DNA of 64,000 nt from an uncultured Acidobacteriota bacterium. GTDB lineage: Bacteria; Acidobacteriota; Terriglobia; Terriglobales; Acidobacteriaceae. Location: NCBI GenBank assembly GCA_903873705.1, contig CAIQPK010000090.1, positions 167,637-231,636 on the forward strand, written 5' to 3'. Below are positions 33,402-42,171 of this stretch, piece after piece (position 1 is the first letter of the stretch; every line of letters starts with the position of its first letter). A program made the position numbers and the translations under genes. The notes beneath the pieces are model-generated. The model made no database searches, was not told where the DNA came from, and saw only the letters and a program-made list of their open reading frames with translations.

Positions 33402-34487
33402 ATGTCCATCGAAACCCAGCCCGCTCCGGCAACAAAACCCGCCCCCGGCACAGCTCCCGCCGCCCGTCGCATGACCGCTCGCCGCCGCCTCATCGCCGCT
33501 GCCCGCAAGCTCCGCGAAATCGGCTCCATCGCCAGCGCCGTCGCCTCCACATCGCACCCCTACATGGCGCACATCGTGCCCATGCGCCGCTGCAACCTCG
33601 CCTGCACCTACTGCAACGAGTTCGATGACGTCTCCAACCCTGTAGACATCAACGAAATGAAACGGAGAATAGACCACCTCGGCCGCCTCGGCACCTCGGT
33701 CATCACCATCTCCGGCGGCGAGCCGCTGCTCCACCCCGACCTCGACGACGTCATCCGCCAGATCCGCAAAACCGGCGCCATCGCCGGCATGATCACCAAC
33801 GGCTACTTTCTTATGCCCGACCGTATCGAGCGCCTCAACAAAGCCGGCCTCGATCACATGCAGATCTCCATCGACAACGTCATGCCCGACGACGTCAGCA
33901 AAAAATCCCTCAAGGTCCTCGACGCGAAACTTCGTATGCTGGCCGAACACGCCGACTTCCACGTCAACATCAACTCCGTCGTTGGCGGCGGCACCGCGCA
34001 TCCTGAAGACGCGCTCACCATCTCCAAGCGCGCCCTCGCCCTCGGCTTCAGCTCCACCATCGGCATCATTCACGATGGCTCCGGACAGCTCAAGCCGCTT
34101 GGCGACCGCGAGCGCAGCGTCTGGGACGAAGTTCGCCGCCTCACGCGCCGCAGCTACTCGCGCTTCAACGGCTTCCAGGAAGCCATTGCCAACGGACAGC
34201 CCAACGACTGGCGTTGCCGTGCCGGCTCCCGCTACCTCTACATCGACGAGAACGGCATCGTCAGCTACTGCTCACAGCAGCGCGGTTACCCCGGCATCCC
34301 CATCGCCGACTACACCACCGAGCTTGTAAAGAAAGAGTTCCTCACGGAAAAGTCCTGCGCCCCCAACTGCACCATCAGCTGCGTGCACCAGGTCAGCTAC
34401 ATCGACCACTGGCGGGCTCCGCAGCACTCCACCGTTACCCCCGGCGGTGCGGGTCACGGCGAAAGCGAGCTCGTCCAGATCCAGTAG
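33402..34487 (+). CDS. Radical SAM protein
   Basis: The 361-residue protein has the cluster ligands Cys64, Cys68 and Cys71 (CNLACTYC). The SAM-binding ISGGEPLLHPDLD and TNGYFL segments follow. The C-terminal part has several Cys (DWRCRAGSRYLY, VSYCSQQRG, EKSCAPNCTISCVHQ), as in SPASM/twitch proteins that hold a second Fe-S cluster. Substrate unknown. The N-terminal 40 residues are Ala/Pro/Arg-rich. It lies beside the divergently oriented PIN toxin-antitoxin pair and converges on the cobalamin-binding protein gene. Confidence 0.87.
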   Translation: MSIETQPAPATKPAPGTAPAARRMTARRRLIAAARKLREIGSIASAVASTSHPYMAHIVPMRRCNLACTYCNEFDDVSNPVDINEMKRRIDHLGRLGTSVITISGGEPLLHPDLDDVIRQIRKTGAIAGMITNGYFLMPDRIERLNKAGLDHMQISIDNVMPDDVSKKSLKVLDAKLRMLAEHADFHVNINSVVGGGTAHPEDALTISKRALALGFSSTIGIIHDGSGQLKPLGDRERSVWDEVRRLTRRSYSRFNGFQEAIANGQPNDWRCRAGSRYLYIDENGIVSYCSQQRGYPGIPIADYTTELVKKEFLTEKSCAPNCTISCVHQVSYIDHWRAPQHSTVTPGGAGHGESELVQIQ

Positions 34488-34498
34488 CCAGTCAAACT

Positions 34499-35311
34499 TC
34501 AGACGGACAACGGCTCAACAGCAAGGTCCACAATATTGGCGATAAGGCCATTCAGCCCAGTCATCGATTCCAGGAAGATCGTGCCCGGAATCGGTGGAAT
34601 CAAGTGGCGCTTGATCGCATAACCACCGACGAAGAGGATGGGGCGCGGCTCCGCGAGCATGGCTATGCGTTGGGCGATCCGGTACACGTATGACTGCTGC
34701 CGATCCAGCGACACCGAGATCATAATCGCCGCGGGCCGGCTCTCAGCAACCCTGACCACCAGGTCCTCCGGTGACGGAGGCTGATCAAACTCGATCGTTT
34801 CGACACCCTTTGATTTCAGCCAGAGAGCCAGCATCCGGACGCCCAGCGTGTGATGGTTCCCCCGCGCCGCCATCAGAAAGACGGGCGCATGGCGCATCCC
34901 CAGTGCCGGGCCACCGGCGGCCTTCACTTCAAGCTTGATGAGTTCGAAGACACACTCGCAGAAGCGCGTAAAACGGTGCTCATCGGCCACAGTAATAATG
35001 CCGCTTTCCCATTCCGATCCGATGAGATAGAGGAGCGGTGTGATCAGGCCGATAAGGATGTCGACCGGCCGCAACCCTGCGGCCAGCGCAGTCCGGACGA
35101 TCTGGGGCGCGGCCTCCATATCTCCGCGCTGCCCGGCGATGCGCAGCTGCTCCTGTATCTCGCGCAACCGCTTCGAGTTGTCCATTTCCTCGTCCAGGCG
35201 ACCGTAGCCCTTCGCCTTGCACGAAGGGCACATCCCGTGGGTTGTGTTCAGGTCGTCAAAGGGGGCGACCTCACCCTGAAACTCTTGGCAGTACGCGCAC
35301 CATCGCAGCAT
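34499..35311 (-). CDS. Cobalamin-binding CarH-like sensor protein with zinc ribbon, no HTH
   Basis: The 270-residue protein has an N-terminal zinc ribbon (Cys5, 8, 28, 31), then a helical cap and a Rossmann cobalamin-binding domain. In the cap, Trp101 is followed by nine residues and Glu111-His112 (WESGIITVADEH), the Wx9EH motif of adenosylcobalamin photoreceptors CarH/LitR. In the Rossmann domain, Asn152-x-His154-x-x-Gly157 corresponds to the DxHxxG cobalt-ligand motif with Asn in place of Asp; the ligand His is retained. Unlike CarH it lacks a MerR DNA-binding domain, so if it senses light or cobalamin it must act through a partner. It is convergent with the radical SAM gene. Confidence 0.82.
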   Translation of the reverse strand: MLRWCAYCQEFQGEVAPFDDLNTTHGMCPSCKAKGYGRLDEEMDNSKRLREIQEQLRIAGQRGDMEAAPQIVRTALAAGLRPVDILIGLITPLLYLIGSEWESGIITVADEHRFTRFCECVFELIKLEVKAAGGPALGMRHAPVFLMAARGNHHTLGVRMLALWLKSKGVETIEFDQPPSPEDLVVRVAESRPAAIMISVSLDRQQSYVYRIAQRIAMLAEPRPILFVGGYAIKRHLIPPIPGTIFLESMTGLNGLIANIVDLAVEPLSV

Positions 35312-35541
35312 GGAGGCATCCTCGCAAAGGCTGATATCAGTGACGGAGGAGGCCGGGGAGGGAAGGAATCCGTCGACAAGAAACCCAGCAATAGTTTCGC
35401 ACGGTTACGTCGGCCCAAAAGACCGAATTCCGGGAGCATCGCCCTCACTCAGACGGGAGCGTTTTGAGCGCTGCACTCTGGCAGGGGGCACCTCGCTTGC
35501 CAGACGCACGAAATGCTATCCTCCCGTCGAGGACCCACCCC

Positions 35542-36453
35542 ATGGAAACAACTCGCCCGAAAGTCCCCGCCGAAGCCATCGAGCTGTACAACTCCTTCAT
35601 CCACGGTGGCATGAGCCGCCGCTCGTTCATGAATCGACTCAACCGCATGGCCGTCGGCGGCGTGGCTGCCGCGGCGATGGTCGACGCGCTGATGCCCAAC
35701 TACGCCGCCGCGCAGCAGGTCTCGAAGACCGACGACCGCATCAAGACCTCCTACGAGACCGTGCCCTCGCCCAGCGGCAACGGCACCATTAAGGGCTACC
35801 TCGTCCGCCCGGTCAGCGCGGACACCCGCGAAGCCAAGTCCGTGAAGCTTCCCGGCATCATCGTCGTGCATGAAAACCGCGGCCTCAACCCGCACATCGA
35901 AGACATCGCCCGCCGGCTCGCCCTGGCCAACTTCATGGCCTTCGCGCCCGACGGCCTCAACTCCGTCGGTGGCTTCCCCGGCGATGACTACAACGGCGGC
36001 CTCCTCTTCAACAAGGTCGACAAGCCCAAGATGATGGCCGACTTCCAGGCCTCAGCCGAGTGGCTGAAGGCGCGTCCCGACTGCACCGGCAAGATCGGCA
36101 TCACCGGCTTCTGCTACGGTGGTGGCGTCTCCAACAACATGGCCGCCCGCATGGGCGACGGCCTAGCGGCCGCCGTGCCGTACTACGGAGCCGTTCCACC
36201 CGCAGCCGAAATCCCCAAAATCAAGGCGGCCGTCCTGGTCCACCACGGCGAGCTCGACAAGAACACCGCCGCCAGCTGGCCCGCCTACAACACCGCCCTC
36301 ACCGCCGCCGGCGTCCCCCACGAAGGCCACATCTGGCCCAACTGCGTCCACGGCTTCAACTGCGACGCAACCCCCGAACGCTACAACAAAGAGGCCTCTG
36401 ATCAAGCCTGGGCACTTACCATAGGCTGGTTCAACAAATACGTCCGCGGATAA
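35542..36453 (+). CDS. Dienelactone-hydrolase family protein, Tat-exported
   Basis: The 303-residue alpha/beta hydrolase has a twin-arginine-like signal (GGMSRRSFMNRLNRM, residues 22-36). The catalytic triad is Cys191 (GFCYGGG), Asp239 (HGELDK) and His270 (VHGFN), with the conserved Glu in VVHENRGL. It is close to YghX-type carboxymethylenebutenolidase-like enzymes and would act on a lactone or ester in the periplasm. The upstream gap of 230 bp holds no clear regulatory element. Confidence 0.88.
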   Translation: METTRPKVPAEAIELYNSFIHGGMSRRSFMNRLNRMAVGGVAAAAMVDALMPNYAAAQQVSKTDDRIKTSYETVPSPSGNGTIKGYLVRPVSADTREAKSVKLPGIIVVHENRGLNPHIEDIARRLALANFMAFAPDGLNSVGGFPGDDYNGGLLFNKVDKPKMMADFQASAEWLKARPDCTGKIGITGFCYGGGVSNNMAARMGDGLAAAVPYYGAVPPAAEIPKIKAAVLVHHGELDKNTAASWPAYNTALTAAGVPHEGHIWPNCVHGFNCDATPERYNKEASDQAWALTIGWFNKYVRG

Positions 36454-36504
36454 TCCGTCTACGCCTGTTGCAGCTGATCGTATGATTCGCAATGGTTCAT
36501 ATGA

Positions 36505-37464
36505 TCAGCGTGCTTGGCTACCGCGTTCCGCATCGCCGACCACCTCCATGGCCGGATAAGGCGCCGAGAAGACCTCCGGTGCGTTGTGGAATTTGGCGAA
36601 GAGCGCGAACACATACCGCATCCGCTCCTCAATGTTCGCCCAGTTCCGTGCAGCTGTCGGCCCCGTAACGCCCGGAATGTCCTCACCAACGGTCAGCACT
36701 CGGTCGCCAATCTCAAACGTCATCAGGCGCTGCGTTGCACAGCGACGCACGACCAGTGGCATCGCACCGCGAATAAACGGCTCAAGCCGAATATGCTCGT
36801 GATAAACAATCTCGCAGTTACCGCCAATCATCGCCGCTCGCTTGGAAGCCAAATCATCCGCGTCAAACGCTACAAGATATGACCGAAACGCCGTCAACAA
36901 CCGGTCCTGCCCGCGCTGCTCCGTTGGCCCAGCGCGCAACCCCGCAAAGAACGCCTCTCGGCCCGCTTCCGTGCTGCCATTTTCGATCAACTCCAAAAAC
37001 CGCGCCGACTGCACGCCGATGTCGCGAATCACCTCTCGGTTGCCATCGAGCACGAGCGTCGCCGCACTAGCTCGGCTCCCGATCGCAATCCACCGTCCCA
37101 GGCAGCCACCGCTAAACGCTCCGATTGCCGCGCCAAGACCCACCCCATAGCCCGCCTGCCATCCCAGCCAACGCCCGGCGAACATCCCCACACCACCGCC
37201 GATAAATGTCCCGGCAATGATTGCCGTCTTCGTCGCATTAGCAACCGCACTTCCTAAGTCTTCCTGCCGGATGGTCACACCAGCTTTCCGCGAGCCCCAA
37301 ACAGCCCACGTGTGAAAACTTGGACCGCCATCACGGCCCAGGGAGGCAGCAAGCGCCTCTGAGAGCGAGTAGTGCAGCAGCGTTATCTTTCGGTTGCAAC
37401 GTGCAGGATCCGGCTCGCTGCATGCTTCCTCTATAGCGGTGATCCAACGCTCTGCAGTTGTCAT
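36505..37464 (-). CDS. Protein of unknown function with glycine-zipper membrane segment
   Basis: The 319-residue protein has an N-terminal soluble part ending in FHTWAVWGSRKAG and a Gly/Ala-rich hydrophobic region at about 85-120 (IIAGTFIGGGVGMFAGRW, YGVGLGAAIGAFSGG), typical of glycine zippers that pack in membranes. A soluble C-terminal half follows. No family is recognised. The ATG at 37464 was chosen; the longer frame to 37572 adds a Trp/Arg-rich lead. It is divergent from the esterase gene. Confidence 0.68.
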   Translation of the reverse strand: MTTAERWITAIEEACSEPDPARCNRKITLLHYSLSEALAASLGRDGGPSFHTWAVWGSRKAGVTIRQEDLGSAVANATKTAIIAGTFIGGGVGMFAGRWLGWQAGYGVGLGAAIGAFSGGCLGRWIAIGSRASAATLVLDGNREVIRDIGVQSARFLELIENGSTEAGREAFFAGLRAGPTEQRGQDRLLTAFRSYLVAFDADDLASKRAAMIGGNCEIVYHEHIRLEPFIRGAMPLVVRRCATQRLMTFEIGDRVLTVGEDIPGVTGPTAARNWANIEERMRYVFALFAKFHNAPEVFSAPYPAMEVVGDAERGSQAR

Positions 37465-37589
37465 CGCAAACAGTATCGGAGGTCCCCAACTCAGACACAA
37501 GTTGTTTCTCCAATCCACAACCCATCCACACCTGCGACTCAACCTAATCACTGTCGTCCACCATCCACGCATGATGTCCTGTAACTCCC

Positions 37590-38534
37590 ATGCGCCTCCT
37601 ACTGCTTCTCGCCCTCACCTTTAGCACCACGCACTCCCAAACCCCCAACTGGCAGCCCTCCGCGGGCCATACCCAGGTGCCCATCTGGCCCCACACCCCA
37701 CCCGACGCCATCCCCGTCACCGGCCCCGAGTGGACCGAATTAGCCACCGGCAAAGACGCCGTAGCCGGCCGCCCCTGGCTTTCCATCAACCGCGTCTCCA
37801 CCCCGACGATGACCGGCTACGCTCCCAGACAAAACACCACCGGCGCCGCCATCATCGTTTTCCCCGGCGGCGGCTACCAGGTCCTCGCCATCGACCTCGA
37901 AGGCACCGAAGTGTGCGACTGGCTCACCACGCACGGCATCACCTGCGTGCTGCTCAAGTACCGCGTACCCGGCGTAGCGAGCTTCCCAAAATCCGGCGCG
38001 TACCCAAAGAGTCCTGTTGCGCTGGAAGACGCCCAGCGCACCCTCAGCCTAGTCCGCCAGCACGCCGCCGAGTGGCACATCGATCCCCACAAAATCGGCG
38101 TCCTCGGCTTCTCCGCCGGGGGTCATATGGTCGCCGCCGCCAGCGTCCACTTTGCCCGCCGCATCTACCAGCCCGTCGACGCCGCCGACGGCATCAGTTG
38201 CCGCCCCGACTTCGCCATCGCCCTTTACCCCGGCCATCTCTCCCTGGCCGACAACAGCATCGCCCTCAACCCCGACATCGCCAGCCACATCACAAAGCAG
38301 ACGCCGCCCACCTTCCTGCTTCAGAACGAGAATGACCACGTCGACCGCGTGGAGGATTCATTAAGCTACTTCATGGCGCTCAAAAAAGCCGGCGTCCCCG
38401 CTGAGCTGCACGTTTACGCAGAGGGCGGCCATGCCTTCGGCCTCCGCCCCACCAGCCAGCCTGCGTCACGCTGGCCGCAACTCGTCGAGACGTGGCTGCA
38501 GACCATCGGCATCACCGGCCCCGACTCGCGCTAA
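37590..38534 (+). CDS. Secreted alpha/beta hydrolase, acetylxylan-esterase-like
   Basis: The 314-residue protein has a signal peptide (about 1-17). The oxyanion segment FPGGGYQVLA, nucleophile Ser175 (GFSAGGH), acid Asp249 or Asp252 (NENDHVD) and His281 (EGGHAFG) form the hydrolase active site, in the BD-FAE/acetylxylan esterase style. It would deacetylate or cleave esters outside the cytoplasm, possibly on plant polysaccharides. It overlaps no neighbour and is divergent from the gene at 36505. Confidence 0.86.
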   Translation: MRLLLLLALTFSTTHSQTPNWQPSAGHTQVPIWPHTPPDAIPVTGPEWTELATGKDAVAGRPWLSINRVSTPTMTGYAPRQNTTGAAIIVFPGGGYQVLAIDLEGTEVCDWLTTHGITCVLLKYRVPGVASFPKSGAYPKSPVALEDAQRTLSLVRQHAAEWHIDPHKIGVLGFSAGGHMVAAASVHFARRIYQPVDAADGISCRPDFAIALYPGHLSLADNSIALNPDIASHITKQTPPTFLLQNENDHVDRVEDSLSYFMALKKAGVPAELHVYAEGGHAFGLRPTSQPASRWPQLVETWLQTIGITGPDSR

Positions 38535-38545
38535 GACGGCTCTCG

Positions 38546-39553
38546 CTAGAAGGCCATCTGCCCCACGAGCTTTTCGCGCCGCACATACTTCCATATGTCC
38601 CGCACCACGCCGATCAGTGCCGCCACAAACGCAATCCGCATGGCCAACCCGACCGCCTGGTTCACGCTCGCGATGGTTTGCAGGTTCGCTGCCGGACCAC
38701 ATGGCACAAAGTACGCCGTGGAGAACGCCAGCCACCCGATCGCCACCACACCCAGCGCGTCGCAGGCAAACTTCAGCGGCTGCAGGTGCCGCTGCACTGC
38801 GGGGAAAAAGGCCAGCTGCAGACGGATCAACTGCAGGCTCAGCAGCGTGATCAGCATCGCGTAAAACCCATGCCACACCGGCGCCAGAGCGACGTTCATC
38901 GCGCCAAAAACGTACACGCCCGGCCCCATCAGCCAGAACGGATGCCACGGCACCCACAGCACATACGCAAACCACAGGCAGTGCATCACCAGCTCCAGCA
39001 CCTTCTTCGCAAACGACTTCGGCGTCTCGTCCACGGCATCACGCTTCACCGGCGGCAACTCCATCGGCTCCCACGTGTTCAGCGTGTCCTTCAGGCCGCC
39101 TTTGCTGATGACGTACTCCACCAGCACGAACGTCAGCGTCACCACGGCGGCAAACATCAACAGCACCGGCACCAGCTTCAGCGCCGCCATCACGATCCGG
39201 CCCGCCAGGTTGCCGCTGTTCTGGTCGAAGCCGATGGCCGCCGTCTGCGCCAGGGCGTACACCACCACCACCAGCGGCAGCGCCCGGCGCAGCGTGAACA
39301 CGTAAAACGGAAAGATCGACGGCCCAATCAGCGACCGCTGCGGCAGATACCGCAGCGCCACCGCCTCCGGCTTGCCATGCCCGCGAAGTATGGCCGCCAC
39401 ATCGCCCACCTCCAGCGGCCGCCCCAGCTCTTCGGCGCGCGCATCCATCTGCTCCAGCAGATTCGCCCGCAGCTCCGCCAGCGTGTCACCTCGCGTTTCC
39501 GCCGGAAGATACTGCCCAATCGCCTGCAAGTACCGTTCGAGTAAGTCCGTCAT
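38546..39553 (-). CDS. HAAS-type membrane protein paired with PadR
   Basis: The 335-residue protein starts with a HAAS-like domain (LLERYLQAIGQYLPAETRGDTLAELRANLLEQM) and GEVGDVAAILRGHGKPEAVA, then about 6 membrane helices. HAAS proteins are typically transcribed with PadR regulators, and here the ATG overlaps the PadR stop by 4 nt (ATGA), so both are coupled. The function is probably envelope-related signalling, but the family is poorly characterised. Confidence 0.82.
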   Translation of the reverse strand: MTDLLERYLQAIGQYLPAETRGDTLAELRANLLEQMDARAEELGRPLEVGDVAAILRGHGKPEAVALRYLPQRSLIGPSIFPFYVFTLRRALPLVVVVYALAQTAAIGFDQNSGNLAGRIVMAALKLVPVLLMFAAVVTLTFVLVEYVISKGGLKDTLNTWEPMELPPVKRDAVDETPKSFAKKVLELVMHCLWFAYVLWVPWHPFWLMGPGVYVFGAMNVALAPVWHGFYAMLITLLSLQLIRLQLAFFPAVQRHLQPLKFACDALGVVAIGWLAFSTAYFVPCGPAANLQTIASVNQAVGLAMRIAFVAALIGVVRDIWKYVRREKLVGQMAF

Positions 39554-39909
39554 CGCCCAACCTCCGTCCCGCGTTTCACAATCCGTCCAACCGCATCGTT
39601 GATCCCGTTCCACTCCGCCAGCAGGTCGCGCAGAATCGTCTCGCCATCGGCGCTAAGCCGGTAAAACCGCTTGTTCCGCTTCTCTTCCTCACGCCACTCG
39701 CTGGTCAGCAGCCCCTGCGTCTCCAGCCGCCGCAGCAGCGGATACAGCGTGCTTTCCTCAATCGCCAGCCCCTGCTCCGCCAGCGCCTTACGCAGCGTGT
39801 AGCCGTAGTGCTCCTCGCGCAACTGCGCCAGCACCGCGACGATCAAACACCCGCGCCGCAGCTCCAGCTTCAGCGCGTCAAACGTTTCCGAAATGGATGG
39901 TGACGACAT
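39550..39909 (-). CDS. PadR-family transcriptional regulator
   Basis: The 119-residue winged-helix protein has the PadR segments LELRRGCLIVAVLAQLREEHYGYTLRK and EESTLYPLLRRLETQGLLTSEW. PadR proteins repress efflux or stress genes and typically autoregulate. Its own promoter contains two direct copies of AYACTGTAT (39908-39916 and 39922-39930), likely its operator. It is the first gene of a PadR-HAAS operon. Confidence 0.9.
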   Translation of the reverse strand: MSSPSISETFDALKLELRRGCLIVAVLAQLREEHYGYTLRKALAEQGLAIEESTLYPLLRRLETQGLLTSEWREEEKRNKRFYRLSADGETILRDLLAEWNGINDAVGRIVKRGTEVGR

Positions 39910-39952
39910 ACTGTATGAAGAACACTGTATACCACACAGTGTGTGATGTCAA
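39908..39952 (-). promoter_or_regulatory. PadR promoter with repeated AYACTGTAT operator
   Basis: On the minus strand TTGACA (39947-39952) and TACAGT (39924-39929) are 17 bp apart. Two AYACTGTAT copies (39908-39916, 39922-39930) overlap the -10 element and the start codon side, as expected for repression. Confidence 0.55.
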
Positions 39953-39998
39953 GTACTAATGACATACCATCTCTCGACCAGCTGTTAGCATTGCCGCC

Positions 39999-41291
39999 AT
40001 GTCGCTGAGAACGCTGTTCGCCCTCTCTCTGCTCGCTTTGCCCTTATGCGCGCAGGCACCTTTCCCGATGCCTCCGTCAGAGAAAATCCCCACTGATGAC
40101 GCCATCAGCCGCGTGCTTAAAACAAACGTCCTCACTGGAAGCGGTGCACCCTTCCATGCCGTCCTCGACATCACCGAAGCGCAGCACGACCCCGCATACG
40201 AGGGTCGCATCGAGCTCTTCTGGCAGAGTGCCGCGAGCTACCGCCTTGTGCTCACCAGCCGCGATTTCGATCAGACGCTCATCGTCTCCGGTGACCAGGT
40301 ATCGGAAACCGACCGTGGTAACTTTTACCCCAACTGGTTGCATACCTTCGTCACCGCGCTCACCGACCCGATGCCCCGGCGCAACGACTACCTTGGACGC
40401 AACGGCAGCGTGGGTATCGGGACGAATGTGAATAGCTGCGTGCGTCATGAAGAACGTCCCGGGGGCATCACCGATCAGGTAACGTGGTCCGAAATCTGCT
40501 TCTCCGGCAGCGAACCCCATCTCAACTTCGTGATCGACTTCACCTACAACATGGAGTTTCACGATTTTCAACGCTTCGCCCGCCAGCAGATCGCCCGCAC
40601 CTACGTCACCGGCGAAGGCGACCACGCGCGACTCACCGGCCGACTTACCACGCTCAATTACTGGCAGCCCGACGCGTCTTTGCTTGCGATCACGTCCCCC
40701 ACACCGCCCCAGGACCGTCTGCTCACCACGCTCGTCTCCACGGCGAAAGAGGAGTCCATGCTGGAAAGCGCCCCGAAAGATGTTGTCTGGCCGCCCATGC
40801 GCGAAGGCAAGACCGAAGGCTACATGATTGTGCAGGCCATCACTGACCGCAGCGGCCAGGTCCGTGAAACCTCAAAGCACAACTCCGACAACCCGGGCCT
40901 CGAGAGCTTCGGCCGCGAAGTCGCGCTCAAGTACAAGTTCAAACCGTTGATCGTGGATGGCGCTCCTCAGCAGATGGCCATGCCCCTGGTCCTGCACTTC
41001 ACTACAACGCTGACCAACCCGTTACCAGAACTCGACGACAAGACGAGCCGCAAACTTATCTCCGCCTGTTCACTGCCGCATGAAGTCGCCGACCCTGCTT
41101 CAGCGGGTCAACAGATCACCATTCAGATCCAGCTCACTGCCGACGGCCACATCATGACCCTCGGCGCCTCAGACAAAAAAATTCCCGTCCCCGTGCTCTA
41201 CGAGAAATTCCGCAGCTGCCACTTCGACCAGTACAAAGAGCATGGCGTCCCCACTGCCTACCACGCCAATCTGACCGTTACCGCCCGCTGA
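39999..41291 (+). CDS. Secreted protein with TonB-C-like domain
   Basis: The 430-residue protein has a signal peptide (about 1-18, ending PLCAQ). Near residues 265-335 is a segment with the pattern of TonB C-terminal domains (VWPPMREGKTEGYMIVQAI, GLESFGREVALKYKFKP). Since no membrane anchor follows the signal, it is not a classical TonB. It is the acidobacterial type of exported protein with a TonB-C-like domain, function unknown. A terminator follows. Confidence 0.72.
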   Translation: MSLRTLFALSLLALPLCAQAPFPMPPSEKIPTDDAISRVLKTNVLTGSGAPFHAVLDITEAQHDPAYEGRIELFWQSAASYRLVLTSRDFDQTLIVSGDQVSETDRGNFYPNWLHTFVTALTDPMPRRNDYLGRNGSVGIGTNVNSCVRHEERPGGITDQVTWSEICFSGSEPHLNFVIDFTYNMEFHDFQRFARQQIARTYVTGEGDHARLTGRLTTLNYWQPDASLLAITSPTPPQDRLLTTLVSTAKEESMLESAPKDVVWPPMREGKTEGYMIVQAITDRSGQVRETSKHNSDNPGLESFGREVALKYKFKPLIVDGAPQQMAMPLVLHFTTTLTNPLPELDDKTSRKLISACSLPHEVADPASAGQQITIQIQLTADGHIMTLGASDKKIPVPVLYEKFRSCHFDQYKEHGVPTAYHANLTVTAR

Positions 41292-41298
41292 ACGCAAA

Positions 41299-41324
41299 AC
41301 AGCCAGACCCGAAGGTCTGGCTGT
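41299..41324. terminator. Hairpin terminator between convergent genes
   Basis: ACAGCCAGACC and GGTCTGGCTGT form an 11-bp perfect stem with loop CGAA, followed by CTCTG. It lies between the TonB-C-like gene (+) and the thioredoxin-fold gene (-). Confidence 0.8.
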
Positions 41325-41346
41325 CTCTGACTTCAGGTTGAACCGC

Positions 41347-42045
41347 CTAGCTGGCCTTCTTCTTGGCCGCCACCGGCGTTGCCTTCACCGGAGCCTTCGC
41401 GGCCGGCTTCACTGCTGCCTTCGCGGCGGGGGCAGACGCGGTCGACGCAATAGCCTGATCTATCACGCTGTACAGCTGCGACACATCGTCCACCTCGGTC
41501 CAGTGGTTGGCCGTCACGACCACGATTGTGGGCGTATGTTGCAGGCCAAGCTTTTCACCCAGCGCCTTGTCGGCGTCGACTTCCTTGCTCAGCTTGGGGT
41601 CGAGCACGAACGGCATCTGCTTGCCGGCCTTCTGGAAAAACTTCGCCGTAAACTTCTGCAGGTCGTCCTTGCTGCCAATCTGGTACTGCGACGCAAACAC
41701 CTCGCGGCGGTACTCTTCGGCGACAGCCGGCGGCGCGTTGTCCTGCAGATAGCGCGCGTACAGCGAGGCGTCATGGCTCCACATGTGGCCGGGGATCTGG
41801 TAGTCATAGCGCACCAGCGGAATCTTGTAGTGGTCCACCGCCGCGTGCACAATCGGGAACGCATGCGAGCAGGCCGGGCACTCCAGGTCTTCCCATTCGA
41901 CGATGGCGACCTTCGCTCCGGCCGGCGGCTTCAGCATGGACGTATCGCGGAACTTGTCGCCCGGTGGCGGCACAGCGGACTGGGCATGCAGGGCGGTGGC
42001 CCCGGCGAACGAAACCAACAAAGCGGCAGTAAGTAAGCGATACAT
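41347..42045 (-). CDS. DsbA-like thiol oxidoreductase, secreted
   Basis: The 232-residue protein has a signal peptide (about 1-21), a thioredoxin fold with the redox pair Cys56-Pro-Ala-Cys59 (LECPACSH) and a cis-Pro loop HTPT. The long Ala/Lys/Pro tail (KAAVKPAAKAPVKAT) is unusual and probably flexible. It would oxidise or isomerise disulfides in the periplasm. The longer frame to 42093 adds 16 residues before the signal; ATG at 42045 fits better. Confidence 0.86.
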   Translation of the reverse strand: MYRLLTAALLVSFAGATALHAQSAVPPPGDKFRDTSMLKPPAGAKVAIVEWEDLECPACSHAFPIVHAAVDHYKIPLVRYDYQIPGHMWSHDASLYARYLQDNAPPAVAEEYRREVFASQYQIGSKDDLQKFTAKFFQKAGKQMPFVLDPKLSKEVDADKALGEKLGLQHTPTIVVVTANHWTEVDDVSQLYSVIDQAIASTASAPAAKAAVKPAAKAPVKATPVAAKKKAS

Positions 42046-42171
42046 AATCTTAGGACGCACGACCACACCTTTTTGAGAGCAGAGTGCTCTCATTAGTTTC
42101 TAAAAACCTGCGCTTCCCATTCAATCATCAACCCGCCGCCGATGCTATTCTGCGAGCGAAGGAAAATCGAA

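Noticed and set aside
33075..34073. 332-residue minus-strand frame over the radical SAM gene
   Set aside because: Only its last 87 residues (from 33338) look like an antitoxin. The remainder is antisense to a clear radical SAM gene.
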